From NCBI GenBank assembly GCA_004123355.1, contig SCHM01000002.1, forward strand, positions 124,001 to 188,000: DNA of 64,000 bases, in the 5' to 3' direction. Position numbers and translations under genes: made by a program. The DNA comes from Amphirosellinia nigrospora (Eukaryota; Ascomycota; Sordariomycetes; Xylariales; Xylariaceae). Positions 1-13,062 of the stretch are shown piece after piece (within the stretch, counting starts at the first letter, position 1; the number at the start of each line of letters is the position of its first letter). The notes under the pieces are model-generated. The model did not search any database and was not told the origin of the DNA. It saw nothing but the letters and a program-made list of their open reading frames with translations.

Positions 1-401
1 CGAGGCTCTCTGGTTGGCATGGGTAACCAAGTCACTCCCAAGTAAGTCAGCCACATCAGAGCACAGCCACTAAATATAAGCCACAGAATCATCCCACCTT
101 CTTATGCGACGTTATCGATAAGCCTTTAGTAGGAACCTCCCATCCCACCATGTCGATCGATGACTCCGACCAGTCCACCATTGAAACGAGCCGGCGATAA
201 CGACGTTGTATATTTCTAGATTCATTGTAGCTAGGTGCATAGTTGTGACGAAGTGCAATTCTACTACTTGATCTTCCATCAACGCCCTCACACGTCAGAC
301 CGCCCTCATAGCGCTTATCGTCAACCACAAACCTCGGCTAACTACGAGGTGGGCGCCACCAGATCAGAAGGAAAGGGCCGTTCCAACTGAGATCTCACAA
401 G
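1..401. other. Upstream intergenic / 5' flank of eIF2B gamma
   Basis: No supported gene. The only open frame is a short minus-strand one with no recognisable domain. This stretch presumably carries the promoter and 5' leader of the eIF2B gamma gene that starts at 402. No clear TATA box is visible. Confidence 0.5.
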
Positions 402-2285
402 ATGCCTCACGCTATCTCGATGCCCGCGACTGGGCTCCAGGCTCTCATTCTCTGCGGTCCTGGGTCCTCTTTTCCAACATTTACCACAAACCCAGACGAG
501 AATCCCAAAGCTCTACTACCTATTGCCAACCGACCGATGGTATGGTATCCTATTGACTTCTGCTACCGGACTGGTATAACAAGTGAGGACTTTTTTCATT
601 TTCATTTTGACTTGTTTTCCGTTTTTTTTAGTGTGGCTGGGGTATATCGGAAGCACTTGTGCACGACTAGGATATGTATTATCGCCTATCTCCCGCTATC
701 TTCACTCCTTCTGGCGGTTATATGTGCTAATCTGAAATGCAGACATCACCTTGATCTGTCCACCATCCGCTGCCGAAGCCATGACAGCGGCGCTGAATAC
801 TAACCCCTTCCTAACCAGTCTACCCCATCCTCGTCCAGATTTAGTAGCACCACAAGGTCTAGATTATAACACAGGCACGGCGGAAATCCTCCGGCTGCCT
901 GATATGAGAGACATTGTCAAATGCGACCTCCTGGTTCTGCCTTGCGATCTAGTCTGTGAAATCGGTGGTGATAAATTGCTTCAAGCTTGGCTAGTGAAGG
1001 CTGCGAGCCTGGCAGACTTGCTCGGTGATGAAGTAGCCCCTTATCGCAGTGGTGCATTGGGGGTCTGGTACGAGACAAAAACAGCAAATCCAATCAAGGG
1101 TGAAGAAACCGATTTCCTCGCCACGACTCCGATGCCCAAGGACCTCACATCGCCTAAGAATTCTATACTACAACACTTATCATACTTAACGCTCTCCATG
1201 CCGACAGATTCCTTCAATGATCTCGTGGAGGAAAAAAGCAATTTTTCTCTTCGGCATGGTTTACTTCGTAAGCATCCTAAACTTCGGATGTTGACGACCC
1301 ATCGAGATGCACACATCTACTTCCTACCAAAGTGGATAATGGATTTTGTCAAGGAAAATGAGAAGCTAGAAACTATCGGAGAAGATGTCGTTGGATGGTG
1401 GGCGAAGGCTACGTGGCAGACAGGATTATCCAAAAGACTTGGTTTGATGAAAGTACTTGAAGGTCGCGTCACAGCAACAGATCAAACTAACTCTACGCGT
1501 GAGGAGAGTCCTTCGCCGCGAGGCGGTATTTCGAACTCCCAAGAGGATGGCAGCTCACCCTCTGCTGACACAGAATATGCACAAGATTCCCTTCCAAACG
1601 AACCTTCACATGCCTTAGTCCCGCCAGTCTTGGCGTACGTTCATCCGTCTGAGCCGAATGCACCACTTCTACGACGTGTTGACACAGCCCAACTCCTCCT
1701 CGCTGTATCGTTACGATTAGCCAAGTTACCTCCCACTGAGGAAACGGGGCTAGATGCTGCCTCTCCATTCGCACATCCTAAGAAGATTGCTTATCCCGAT
1801 GGCGTCAAACCTCGAACTACTATTACAAGACAAGATTGCTTAATTGCTAATAACGTCATGGTTGATGAGAAGACGTCTATCAAAGAGTGTGTTGTTGGCG
1901 CTAACTGTCAAATCAAAGAGGGTGCTAAACTTTTCCAATGTTTACTGATGGATGATGTGGTAGTTGAGAAAGGCTGCAAGTTGACTCGTTGTATACTTGG
2001 CAAGAGGAGTGTCATTGGCGAAGGCTCAGTATTGACTGATTGTGAGGTCCAGGAGAATCTATTAGTTGAACCCCAAAGTAGGTTGCGGCTGTCTCTAACC
2101 TTCCAAGTTGTTGCTACCTCTGTCACCCCTCGTGACATCCTTGTAATGCTGCTAACACTCGAATAGCTGATGACAAGTCCAATAAGCTAATGAGCTCTTC
2201 CGGCCTTGAAGCGAGCGAACAAGATATGCAAGATGTCCTGCAAGAATTTGATGAAGACGCAGGTAACGAAGCTACGTTTGATTGA
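402..2285 (+). CDS. GCD1: Translation initiation factor eIF2B subunit gamma
   Basis: Gamma subunit of the eIF2B guanine-nucleotide exchange factor, which with the epsilon subunit forms the catalytic sub-complex that recharges eIF2 with GTP in the cytosol. Model: join(402..582, 743..2077, 2167..2285), 544 aa, no frameshift. Intron 1 (583-742) joins GIT to NITLICPP; intron 2 (2078-2166) has donor GTAGGT, branch TGCTAAC and acceptor TAG. The N-terminus has a nucleotidyltransferase-like fold, with LILCGPG near residue 15 and the PKALLPIANRPM motif. The C-terminus is a left-handed beta-helix built from hexapeptide repeats (VGANCQIKEGAKL, CILGKRSVIGEGSVL), as in the family. It ends in an acidic tail, DDKSNKLMSS...QEFDEDAGNEATFD. 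The middle (about residues 270-310) is a low-complexity Ser/Pro insert typical of fungal forms. The start at 402 is the first ATG in frame with the motif. Confidence 0.93.
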
Positions 2286-5200
2286 TCAAGTCAACTCCTG
2301 AGTCGAGCTTTAATCAGAATTATGATACAAACTCCATGTCTGGTTGGTCAGGGTGGCCTAGGCAAACTAGCGGGCTTCATCACTGCACACTGACTAGACG
2401 TATGCGTGTCTCGTGCTGCATTTTGTGGTTATACTTTTGCGGCACAGATGGTGAGCAGCCAACCAACAGTTTTGACTACAATGCTTTCCAAACCAGCACA
2501 CGCATATGGCACTTCCTTGTGTTACACGACGAGGTACATACATAAGCACATCAATTACACTAAGAAGCTCCCGCACCGTATACAAGAGACGAAGTACGGT
2601 CAAAAACATGGCGGTCAGTGACAAGAAGCAGCATGATCCGCCACATAGCAGCTTATAGTTCGGCACTCCCAGCCATTCCATCACCTGTTGGCGGCGATCA
2701 GAGTCATCCAACGGCACTAGAATTCTACCAACCCTCACTTCTCCTCATCCCCAATCCAAGAGTCGATTGTAGCTCGTCAGACATTGGCTTCTTCACCTTG
2801 TAGTGACGTCGAGCATCTGAGTGAGTGTGACTTACCTTTTCTGGGAATGACCACATGCAAATCTCAGCAAATCTCAGCATCCATCTCAAAATGTCGCGTA
2901 AACTCCCGAGGACGAGCATCGGTGACCCCAGGTCTCCGCCTATTAGCAAAGCGCACGTTTAGGTTCTTATCCAAGGGCTCGATCCCTAGCTCAAGCAAGT
3001 GAAAAGGAAACTCCCGAAACTGGGTCCTGTACAACTCGACGAGACGCAAAATTTTCCAGCCAACATTTTAGTAATTAATGAATAATCACAGTTCTGATCC
3101 ATCAGTTTCGTCTCCGCTATGCACACCACGTTGACCCTTGCTGGGGTTTTTGTCATCGATTCTTGCACTTTAACATAAGACATCACAAGGGTAGTGTTTG
3201 CTACCCATTGGATGAGGAGCGCCTTAACGATCACGGTTCCCCTCTTTGTGGTCCTTATATCGCTGCCTTATTCGCTCAGTAGGGTGCGGAGGGGGCTGGG
3301 CTTAGTGGCAGATTGTAGGGCTGAGGAATTCTAGAACTTTACGATATGGTACTGGAGTGGGTTCACGTAATAAGGAAAACACAATGTAGCCTCAACGGTA
3401 GTTTACTAGTAGAGCTTCTGCATAGAGGAGGTACCAGTGTCTTTGTATCGATGAGACAAAGTTAAGTCACTATTGCAAGAGGAGGCAGTGCCGGAAGAGT
3501 TCACTCTATTACAAACATCGAATGATGTTCTTGTCAATGCGACTCCAGACATTTCATAAGAGAGACTTTATAATTCATATATTTGTCCGCCTTTATTGAC
3601 TATAGACGATCTCCACGTTTGCCGTTGTTGCTTTCATTGCAGGAAAGACCTCGTTTACGACTTGAGGTGTGATGACACGCCGAGTTGATTGTCTCGTGTT
3701 CTAGATTAAGGGTTATCTCATTGTATAAACTCTTAGTTTAGGGTTCATTTATTATGTATACTCCTCGGTGGCTATGAGGATGTTGCCGTCCGGTCCAAAC
3801 CGAACTTCCAATCAAAGTCAAACGTGCAGTTTGCCTATAATCGACAAAGCATCTTCTCTATCATGACATCCAAAGTTTGCCCCCACGCCCGTCAACAAGG
3901 AAGGATGCCTGGTTGTTTCACTCCTCAAATTGAATGGCCTGTAGCTACACCATAACTGCATACACCTCCCCATGTCCGTCACAAAGTGGCGGAAGCAAAC
4001 AATATGTGTCTTGCTCGGTGAGTGGGCTAGCGAGCCATCACACTTCTAGCCAATATGGAAGTAGGTAGAATTATCATCCAGCGAAACTGCAAGTTTCTTG
4101 AGCTTCGCTACCTCCTAGTCCTGCGGAGGTTGTCTTAGATTTCACACTAGCAAACCGGGAACGATGGACTCTTTGATTGGTAACCAGCGACCAACGCTCC
4201 TTGTGCCCCATCTCGCAAAGTCCAGCCTCATAAGTTTCGACGCGCACATAAGCACCCGCTATGTAATGTGTTTTGGCCACAGCTTTCCCCGCTCTTTCCC
4301 ACCAGACATGGGGCCGCCACGTAAAAAGCGATACACTTCGGATGATTAAAACAATTGTAACTTGCTCAAGGTAATTAAAAAAAATGACCAGTTTCGGGGC
4401 CGAGTGAGCAAAAAGCGTGTGAAGACGTAGAAGTAATGATCATTTTGTCGGCTTCTAAGTATCCTGCTCTGGTAGCTGATATGTTTGTGCGTCCAACGAC
4501 AAGTTCTGAATATGGCGTAGAGTATAATTTCCCCCCCAGTTTATGCAAAGATGTATTTGGCTCCTCGCAGCTCGCTTTCTCTTAGGCTATTGCTACGAGA
4601 GGATAAGTTAGCCGAATACTTACCTCGTACAGCACAGTTCTTGTGCACATATAATACAATGGCACAAAATATCCCCTGTCAACTTGCGGCTCCCGGTGAT
4701 CATGTGAACAGGCTCATTCGCACCTGCCGTAAATAGATTGTGAAGAGATGATGTCCTTGAAAGGCTTGGCTGTGGAAACCCTGTTGCATATATTGCATGC
4801 TACGCATATTTGATGTGATGCCAGTATTTAGTCGCCACGGAGGAGTGCCTTTAATGTGCAGGAATAGGTGATATGGGAGCTACGGCATAGGCAATCGACA
4901 ATCATTAGCGTAATGCAGCAAAAAACTTGACAGGGGAGACAGCAGCGCCAGCATGCACCAGGATGCAGAGTAACGTTGGCATCTCCCAACTGGATGCCTG
5001 CCACCCAACTTAGAAAGAGGCCTTGCAGTTGCCACTACTGGTGGCAAACTTGACTTGCGATGGACATGCGGACCAGGTCCTAGGTCACGGCACGTGTGCC
5101 GCTTAATCAATATAGCTGAGATAGCCTTGAATATATTGCTGTGCCATACATGAAACAAAAGATCTTGTAAATAGACTTAACATCAAGGGCCCCAGCCAGT

Positions 5201-7568
5201 CGTTATTTATTAATTCCTCTGGCACAAACAATTATTTATTAGGTCTAACTTATCCGTGTTTGGGGCCAATATCGATATGATGTCAAAGTGCCGTCTGGGG
5301 CGAAAGTAGAAATCAAGTTGGTAGGGAGAATCATGCACTGCCCAATAATATGCTAATTGATCTACAGATGATAGTGACACAATCGAAGTGGTGCCCGCAA
5401 GACAAGGCGCTTGTCTTCAAATGCGGACGTTGGAGAGAGAGAGCGCTAGTGCCAGCCACATAAGGTACAGCGCAAGGAAAAGTAATTCTTAGCTTTGTGA
5501 TGCTATTAGAAACGGGGCGTAGACGAACCATTTCAGGGGCAATGTTACTGCTTCTGAGACATTGATGATTGACAAGTTGTCTCTACCTTGGTAAAGCCGC
5601 TGTCGACTGTCTATGTCACTCCAAGAAAGAGGTCTCGGATACCTTTCAAGTCGAGCGCGGAGACGGATAGTATACTTTGTGGCCCCTTGGATCTCGAGAA
5701 TACCGGAGCACAGCCAGCGGTTTGTGTACTACCCAGCTAGTATTCATGTTCTCAGTATTAGTGGCCATCTGTCTAGAGCTGTCAATGGGGCAAACAATTG
5801 ATCATGACATGGCATCAAATACATAAAAAATGAATCAGTTTAACCTGCTTAACAGGGCACAGTCGCACACCGTGCTCTATCATAGCACCCAGCTCGATGA
5901 CATAGCCCAAGTCGTTGGTCAATGTATCCGCTTTTTGAATTCAAGAGTTTGTATTTGCCGCATCACAGACCTTGGCCAGCCTCCAATGGTAAGCTAACAA
6001 AGTACCCAGCACAGCTTCCGACACAACCTTATTCGAGCCCCAACAGTGTAACAGTGCTAATCAACATGCTTAATAGCGACGAGAGATGATGAAGGGCCAG
6101 GATATAGGTGTCCCGAAAAACCTTCATCACGTGGAGGAGACTTGGGCAACGTTGTTGATGCAACGCTAAGCGCCTGTCATCCCGTCAGAATATATGAGGC
6201 TCCACAGGAGCTTCAAGGTTGACCCGGGTAGTATCCTTGCAAGCCACATTTCCTGAAGTGGGCAACAAGATTGGCTGTGATACAGCTCAAGGAGAGGGGA
6301 GTATCATCACGCTTGGCTTCTGCCCATCAACATTGAACAGTATCACAGAACTAGGATTTCTGGGCAAAGCCTCGGTAGCCCCGGAGAATGCCCCTCTTTC
6401 GGGTTACCAATGAGCCGCTGAACCCAAGATAATTACCATATCCACTGCGATGGAAACAATGTCACGAACAAAAGTTCACGAGTTCCCAAAAGAGAAATGA
6501 AAGGCTACATACGTAGCTTCGTATCTTTCCTTGACAATGTTTATTTCAATCTGAGGTCTTTGCTTGCCTCTTCCATGGTGAAACGATGGCGATTTAGTTG
6601 TGGGAGCACAATGCTAGTATTGGTCGCCGAGTGTTGTCCAGAAACACTTAGCTGCGCTTCAGAGATTGACAGCGAATATGGATCATCAGGACATACTCGA
6701 ATCAACCGGATTGAAGCCAATGGCTGCATTATGTAACTGGGAAAGATGAATTCGGTGCTTCACCCTATGAATATACCACTACAAAATCAATGTGCCCGCC
6801 ATCCTGACCATGTCTTATAGGTCGGTGCGAATATAACGCGGGGCTATTTATCTAATATCTATAAAACCCATTCCGTATGTCGATTTTGCATCCAACCGCC
6901 GATCTATAGGTGAGGGTTTACAATTTGTCTCACGGGCGGGCTGGGATAAGTACACACCCTAGGAGCTTTCTTCTGCCAAGGCTACCCAGGGTGTTGGTAG
7001 AATGAATGTTTGCCCCATGACTCTGCTTGTGTCTACGCGGGTGAATGTTGTGTACCGTGCTGCTGACTTCCAATATATTGCTTGGGCGGCTACATTGAGG
7101 GCACTGGGTCGAGATTGGACCTTTGTAGATGGCCTTGTGATACTGTTGGCTCGACAGATCCAAGGGTATCGGTAACAAGTTAATTGTTGACTCACTTGGG
7201 TGGGAGAAATCTCGCACTAAGTGGTCCATCCAGCCCAAGACATGATTTGCAATGTAAGCCATGGAGCATCTCCAAGGTCGGGGTAGTGGCGTCCTTCTCA
7301 TAGTAGTCTGCTCTTAGGAAGATCGCGCCACCTTAAGCTCCACGCACCTTGAGTACATTCCTCAACACGAATCGAAACCCTGCCGGGCCGAAGATTCGGT
7401 ATATTGGTCTAAGTGTCCCACGTTAGTAAGCTAGTATTCACAACCTTATCCTCAACAGTATATTAAGTCAACCGCCCTTCCCCTTCATTCATCCTCAGTC
7501 ATCTCCCTCAACTCCTCATCAGCACTCAGATTCGTAAGAATATTGACCATCATATCACAATACTCACA
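2286..7568. other. Gene-poor intergenic region (5.3 kb)
   Basis: No coding gene can be supported. All open frames are under about 125 codons, overlap one another on both strands, and show no domain, signal peptide or intron-linked extension. A minus-strand frame at 6930-7301 has a CPQC...HNIHPRRH pattern that weakly recalls a zinc finger, but it has no clear start or partner exon. Base composition is ordinary to slightly AT-rich. The last 100 bases or so, rich in CTCAACTCCTCATC-type pyrimidine tracts, look like the leader of the zinc-finger gene at 7569. Confidence 0.5.
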
Positions 7569-8933
7569 ATGGAATTTCATACCCCTTCTTATCCTGACTT
7601 CGAGGAGGACTTTTCGGATTCCTTCTCGATTGGGACTGAACCTGGTCTGTGCCGGACATCAACTGGGTCTACTGTAGACTCATTCATGGGAGTGCCGCGG
7701 CCATGCACTCCCACGTCTAGCCTGTCCACGCCAGCCTTTTACACCATGCCGATAGAACAAGAATTTGATATGTACCCCAGTACATATTCCGACATGACAC
7801 CGCCGCCGTCTTCATACTTTCCGGAGCTCAAGAAAGAGCCCACTGAGTACACGAGCTTCGAATACTTCCCCGAGACCCAAGGCCAAAGAGGCGGCGAAAA
7901 CATGACTGCGATCAGCAGTCCAAACGATTCGATGCTCATGGGGTCTACACATTCCGGGTATCCAATGCCATATGCGCATATGGACTTAACGGCTTCCTTT
8001 TCTATGGAGCCACCGCCAGTGCCGCCATATTGCGATGGCCTGCCTATTGTGGGATACGAGGAGTTCCAGTCCTACTCCCACCCTCAGTCACAGTCACAGT
8101 CCCAGTGGGTGTGGCCTATGGACAGGTCGACGCACCTGTTCCCAAAGCAGGAGTCTGGGCAGGAGGAATGCCCCTCGATCATCACACGCCATAGGCGTAT
8201 CCAGGCTCAAAGAGCTCCAGCACTGCACAGAGTGCAGGACGGTGGTGCCCGTGTCAATAGAAGACGGAAACCGCAAGAGCCGCCTGCGCGAAGGGTCAAA
8301 CATAGTAGCATGGACGTCAAGGGCGAAGTTGGGATGTTACATTAGTAACGGAGGAAAAAAACCCAAGAGGCACAAGTGTGAACATTACCCGTGTGGAGCA
8401 AGTTTTATGCGGCAAGAACATCTGAAGAGGCACCATAGGACGTAAGTGTCCCTGCTCTCACATAAACAAGTTTGCATTGGGCTAACTATATCCAGTGTGC
8501 ATGAACTCGACCGCGGCTTTAAATGTCCGTTCTGTACGGAAGAACAGCATAGAAGACGTCTGAGACAAATAAAAGTAGACGGCTTTACCAGGTCCGACAA
8601 CTTTCGGTTCCACGTCCGTATTCATAAGAAAAATGGGGGACAACGCGGACGCATTATCACGTATTGGCGGCCCCTTTTTATCAGTTTCTGCAAGATGAAA
8701 CTACGGCGCGTACCGGCCACAAGGGGGCAGATGAGGAGCGATGCGATATAATACTACCGTTTGAAGTAATCTTCGCCTTACTCAAGGAAGCGAGACCCGA
8801 GTATTTCACCTTCAAAAGTCCCCTCTGGTCCTCTATCTTCACCAAATCGCGTCGTCACAATGAAGCGATGACCTTGGAAAAGGCACAAGCCATAAGAGAT
8901 AAGCTCATGTCGACCACACCCATAATGGTATAA
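7569..8933 (+). CDS. C2H2 zinc-finger transcription factor (two fingers, distantly BrlA/FlbC-like), frame-broken
   Basis: A nuclear DNA-binding regulator by family. The N-terminal 200 residues or so are acidic and Ser/Pro/Gln-rich (TPSYPDFEEDFSDSF, SQSQSQSQ), like an activation domain. Two fingers follow. Finger 1 is CEHYPC-x12-H-x4-H with the RQEHLKRH helix. Finger 2 is CPFC, a stretched loop, then GFTRSDNFRFH-x3-H. Intron 8442-8495 (GTAAGT...GCTAAC...CCAG) splits finger 1, and splicing restores its last His. The opening frame (7569-8345) and the finger frame differ by one, and no clean intron joins them, so an indel near 8180-8340 is likely. A second switch near 8664 gives a more natural tail (PFYQFLQDETTART...). 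RQEHLKRH and FTRSDN resemble fungal conidiation regulators such as BrlA, but finger 2 is atypical, so I give no symbol. It could be a decayed paralogue. Confidence 0.7.
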
Positions 8934-11900
8934 TGCGACCAGATTCACTTTTTTTTTTTTTCATTCTTTCTACTTAAACAATTTGGCCCGCACTTTGTTC
9001 CGAGTTGTACATTTCAAGGTATCAAGTTATTATATGGATAGCACTTTTAACTTCGCGTGGTTTTGGATGATATTTCATGGTACTTTGGAAAACGGCTGGC
9101 ATACTGAGGCGGTTACAACCAGCAAAAAAGGGGGGCCGTGTTGATTTTCGAGGTGCTTGGGATTGGTTTATGCATGAGGCTTTTTGTTTGGCAAAATTTT
9201 GTTTAATGGACTACAACTGCGAAATGGTCGTTGAGTTTCACACCGCGCAAGCTTGCTTTCTCCATAGATACCCATCTTGAAAAAGAAATTGGAATGAATA
9301 TTTTTCTCCACCACATTTCCCACATCCATTGTGAACTAATGTTATCCATATGACATAGTCGGACTCTGCACCTCTCATAGTCTAGCTGAAGGTGTAATAT
9401 GTCTTAGATAAGGTGTAAATTGTTGCTTCAGGTAATATGCCTAAGACAAAACTATATTCACTAACCTGGATAGTTGGTAGATGCAGGTTAGCCCGCCCAA
9501 GTGCACTACGCGAGAGGTGCTTTTTAAGTTCAGTCAATATCGTGGTAGTTGGGTCACTCGAAAGGTAAGTTTGCTCCGGGATCTTGCCGTGCCGGCAGTT
9601 GAGAGGAATCGACCAAGCGGTCGTTGTCCCTCAGCAAAATTAGCACGTTACGGTTGAGCGACATGACAACTTGATCCTGGAGCAACAGGCCTTGCGGGCG
9701 TAGCACAACTAGACCAGCACATGCAGAGAGTGATGAAATTGACTGGCATGAAAATAAGCAAGGCCCAAAATGTCGGCATATCGCCCCCGCTCCTAACAGC
9801 CACGCGATATGTCTACGGTGGTGGAACTGTGATATCGCGTGCGTTCAACCAACTAGGTTGATGAAAGGACACCAGTCATTCGGTTATGGGGTACTATCCA
9901 GGCTCCTTTCCTGTCCCGCGACTAAAACGTTACGCAAGTTATCTACGGGTATGATCACAATCACCCGGCGCGTATTCGCCTCTAGTCTCGCTAATGCTTG
10001 CGAAGATATGACCGACGCCTCCCCACAGAGAGATATAGTGATTATCCGCCTCCAACTGCAAGAGCGGACGTTAGGGCTTACAACGCAGAAGCGTACGGCA
10101 TGAAAGCCCGATCGTGAGCCAGTTAATTCTATGGCTTGCCTTCTTCGGATCCGAAGAAATGTCGATCACCGGGTGATATGTACCTGTAAGCCTCGCTCAG
10201 ACTTTTGTTACATATCACTATTTGTAATGTTTTTGCATGTTTGAAAACGAACGATTGGTATACAGCCCTCGCCCTAACTGTCAGATAACTCAGGGAAGAG
10301 GGGCGAGGGCGGTGAAAAGGGGGGGTTGGAAAACCCGAGTATTCGGGAAGAGCTGGGTAATCTATTGCGCGCCGGTGCAGTCACAGGCGTCACGAAAGCT
10401 CAGCCGAGGTGTGTGGGCTCAGCTCTGAGTGGTTGTAGGTATATATTGAAGCAAACAAATACGTAGGTAAGGTCTATTGACGCTGGCTATCCTCTCGCTT
10501 GCAGGGGCCCCTAGGGTTGAAAAGGGCGGCTGATCCACTTGACCTGGGATTTCCCCCTACTAGTGTATTAAATCGAGTGACAATGGTACACATGCTGGTG
10601 AAACCTTCGTATTGCCATGTTGTTTGTAGCCCCTCAAGCACAGTCCGTTCCTGGTCCGCTCCGTGACGTTCTCGCAGGTCGGCAAGCCCCGCAGACAGCC
10701 TATGAAATGGTCTCCTTTCCGATTAGTGACGTTCAACATTTCCAGCCTTGTTGACTTAAATTGAACTATAGGCTACGTGAGACTGTAATAAGCCTGCTGT
10801 TTCGTACCGTGATAGGAGACACCCTATTAGTTGCGTAGCCAGCGATTCATGAGAGTTTGGCATCGATTTCAGGGTAAAAGCTTGCCGAAGTTAGTACTTC
10901 ACGCTTCTTACTTGGATGGGGGCAAAATGTTCTGCGAGGTTGGCGCTAGGATTAGATTTGTCTTGCTTTCTGCACGTTGGTTCTATGTGGTCAACAGATG
11001 GGCTGAACCTGACGGCGCCAATTAGGCAAATTATTCATTTTATGTACACTTGCAATAAATCTTCGAATAAGACCAACATGACATGCTCTTCTAAACGAGG
11101 TTGCTGGTGGAAATGAAGACCCGGAATCGATACCAAGGTTGTTTGCTAAAATGAGAGACACTCCTGTCGTAGTTAGACCGCCCCCGGAAAGAAAATAGCC
11201 GTATCTTCTAAATTTATCTTGTATTTCATTCTCGCTTCGTGATGGACCTGCCGCATCAGGTGATAGTCATGTCGGGTGTCGAGACATGATGTATTGTCCT
11301 TTCACAAACTCAACGGAGTGCCGGTAGGTACCGCGCGCTGACGGGCGCTGGGCGGCGATGTAATCGATTGTACTATTGTTTCACCCGCTTGTCCCCTCTT
11401 ATGACGCTAAATGCGCTGTTTTTCATCGTGAATGGAGAGGGCAATGGTTAGCTTAGCACCATAAGCCATGTAAAAGCTGATAATGTAGGTAGCGATATGG
11501 TATCTGCATTGGAGAGCACTACTCCTAAACATTTTGTGAAGTCCGCCACCACTAAGAACATCTACCTCGAATTAACGTTCGACCAACTTGTGAGGGTGGT
11601 GAGGCTAAACCTATAATCGTCGTCTTTGGTAGGACAGCCTTATGAAGTCGCTGCACATGAAAATATGAACTGACAACCACAAGCACCAGTCTAAAACGTA
11701 GCTATCGTTTTGGATTTTTGCCAGTTATTATATATTACAATTCAAGTTTTTGATCTCACAATGCACTAGAAATCGCCCCTGGGTAGTAGAATACGTTTTG
11801 CCAAAATCTGGGATATTATAGGCTGACAGAGCACAGAATGGGTTTCAAGTGTAGCATTGGGTCTCAATTTTGTCACCTACCTAATTCCAAGTTAGATGCG

Positions 11901-13062
11901 TGGCTTCGCGACTCACATCGCATTAATCTATTAGATTCACCTTTAAGAACTAATGCTATATAACTTTGAATTTTAGAAGCACGCCACCGTCAAATATCAA
12001 GCAAACTTAGAAGGGGAAATATTTTCCGCCGCTGCGCAAATCCCTCCTGTACCCAGTCGGGAACGAACAAGTTGGTTTCATCTTGATACCGAGGTATTCG
12101 TATTGAAAAGCTCTAAAGCTGAAGGCCTTTTTACCTCCTTCATGTGAGGTTGAAGGGTTCAAAATTCATCACATTTTAAGTATCCCGTTTCATTTGTAAA
12201 AATCATAGGGCCTGTTAATACGACAGGAGACTAAAACCACTATATCCGCTCCCATATCTTGCCAACAATCCCCACTAAATACAAACCCAATTTAACACGC
12301 CAACAACTTAGGCTAGTCACTATAGACGGTCGAAACAATTATTACTACAGAGCGCACATAGTAGGTACCAAATACAAATGACTGCGAACGCGAATGGAAA
12401 GAAAAAACACAAAACAGTGATTGACCAACATCTATAGGACGATGATAGCGATAGGTGCATAGTAGCCATTCTTTGCCCTGGAATCGATATCATCCTGATG
12501 AGTAGAATTCTTATTATTGACTAATTGATTACCGAAATAATTACTTGGTGCATTCGCGAGAGATATCGAAAATCATTTCGAATTATTAGCAACTTTTGCC
12601 CCACTATAATAGTTTACACTACCTGCCTACCTACCTACCTAAGGTTAAATACCAAGTATGTACCTACTATTCAAACCAGAGAGGAGGCAGATGGAATGAA
12701 ATACTAGGATAAATACCTCACTAGCAGTATTACAAGCTCGTACACAGACTTTACTCTTGTCGCAACCGTAAGACGTTTTCGTGGATAAACCCAGAATTCG
12801 ATGTTTTGTTGTTGAGTCGAGATGTCGAGTGCTGGCTTAAGTAGGTAGGCAGCTTTAGTCATCGCCAAGTAGCGCGCGCACTATACTTGTATCGTGGCGG
12901 TGCTTCGAATACCGAGCTATGACATCAAGTTTTTTTTTTCCCGCGCAAACTCTTCGACTACTCACTATCGATACATCCATACGTCCATTGCTTTCGGTTT
13001 CGGCTCCGGCATCCACACGGCATGGTATTGTAGGATTTAGGCGTCCTCGGCAGCCGATAATT
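8934..13062. other. Gene-poor intergenic region (4.1 kb)
   Basis: No gene can be supported. Open frames are short (under 85 codons) and overlapping, without recognisable motifs. A poly-T run lies at 8949-8961, just after the zinc-finger gene. A short CTAC-type microsatellite sits near 12622-12645. The stretch before 13063 is presumably the leader of the LRR gene. I see no long direct repeats by eye. Confidence 0.45.

Noticed and set aside
6930-7301. Minus-strand zinc-finger-like frame (CPQC...HNIHPRRHKQSH)
   Set aside because: Spacing does not fit a C2H2 finger, it lacks the hydrophobic core positions, and there is no start, intron or second finger.
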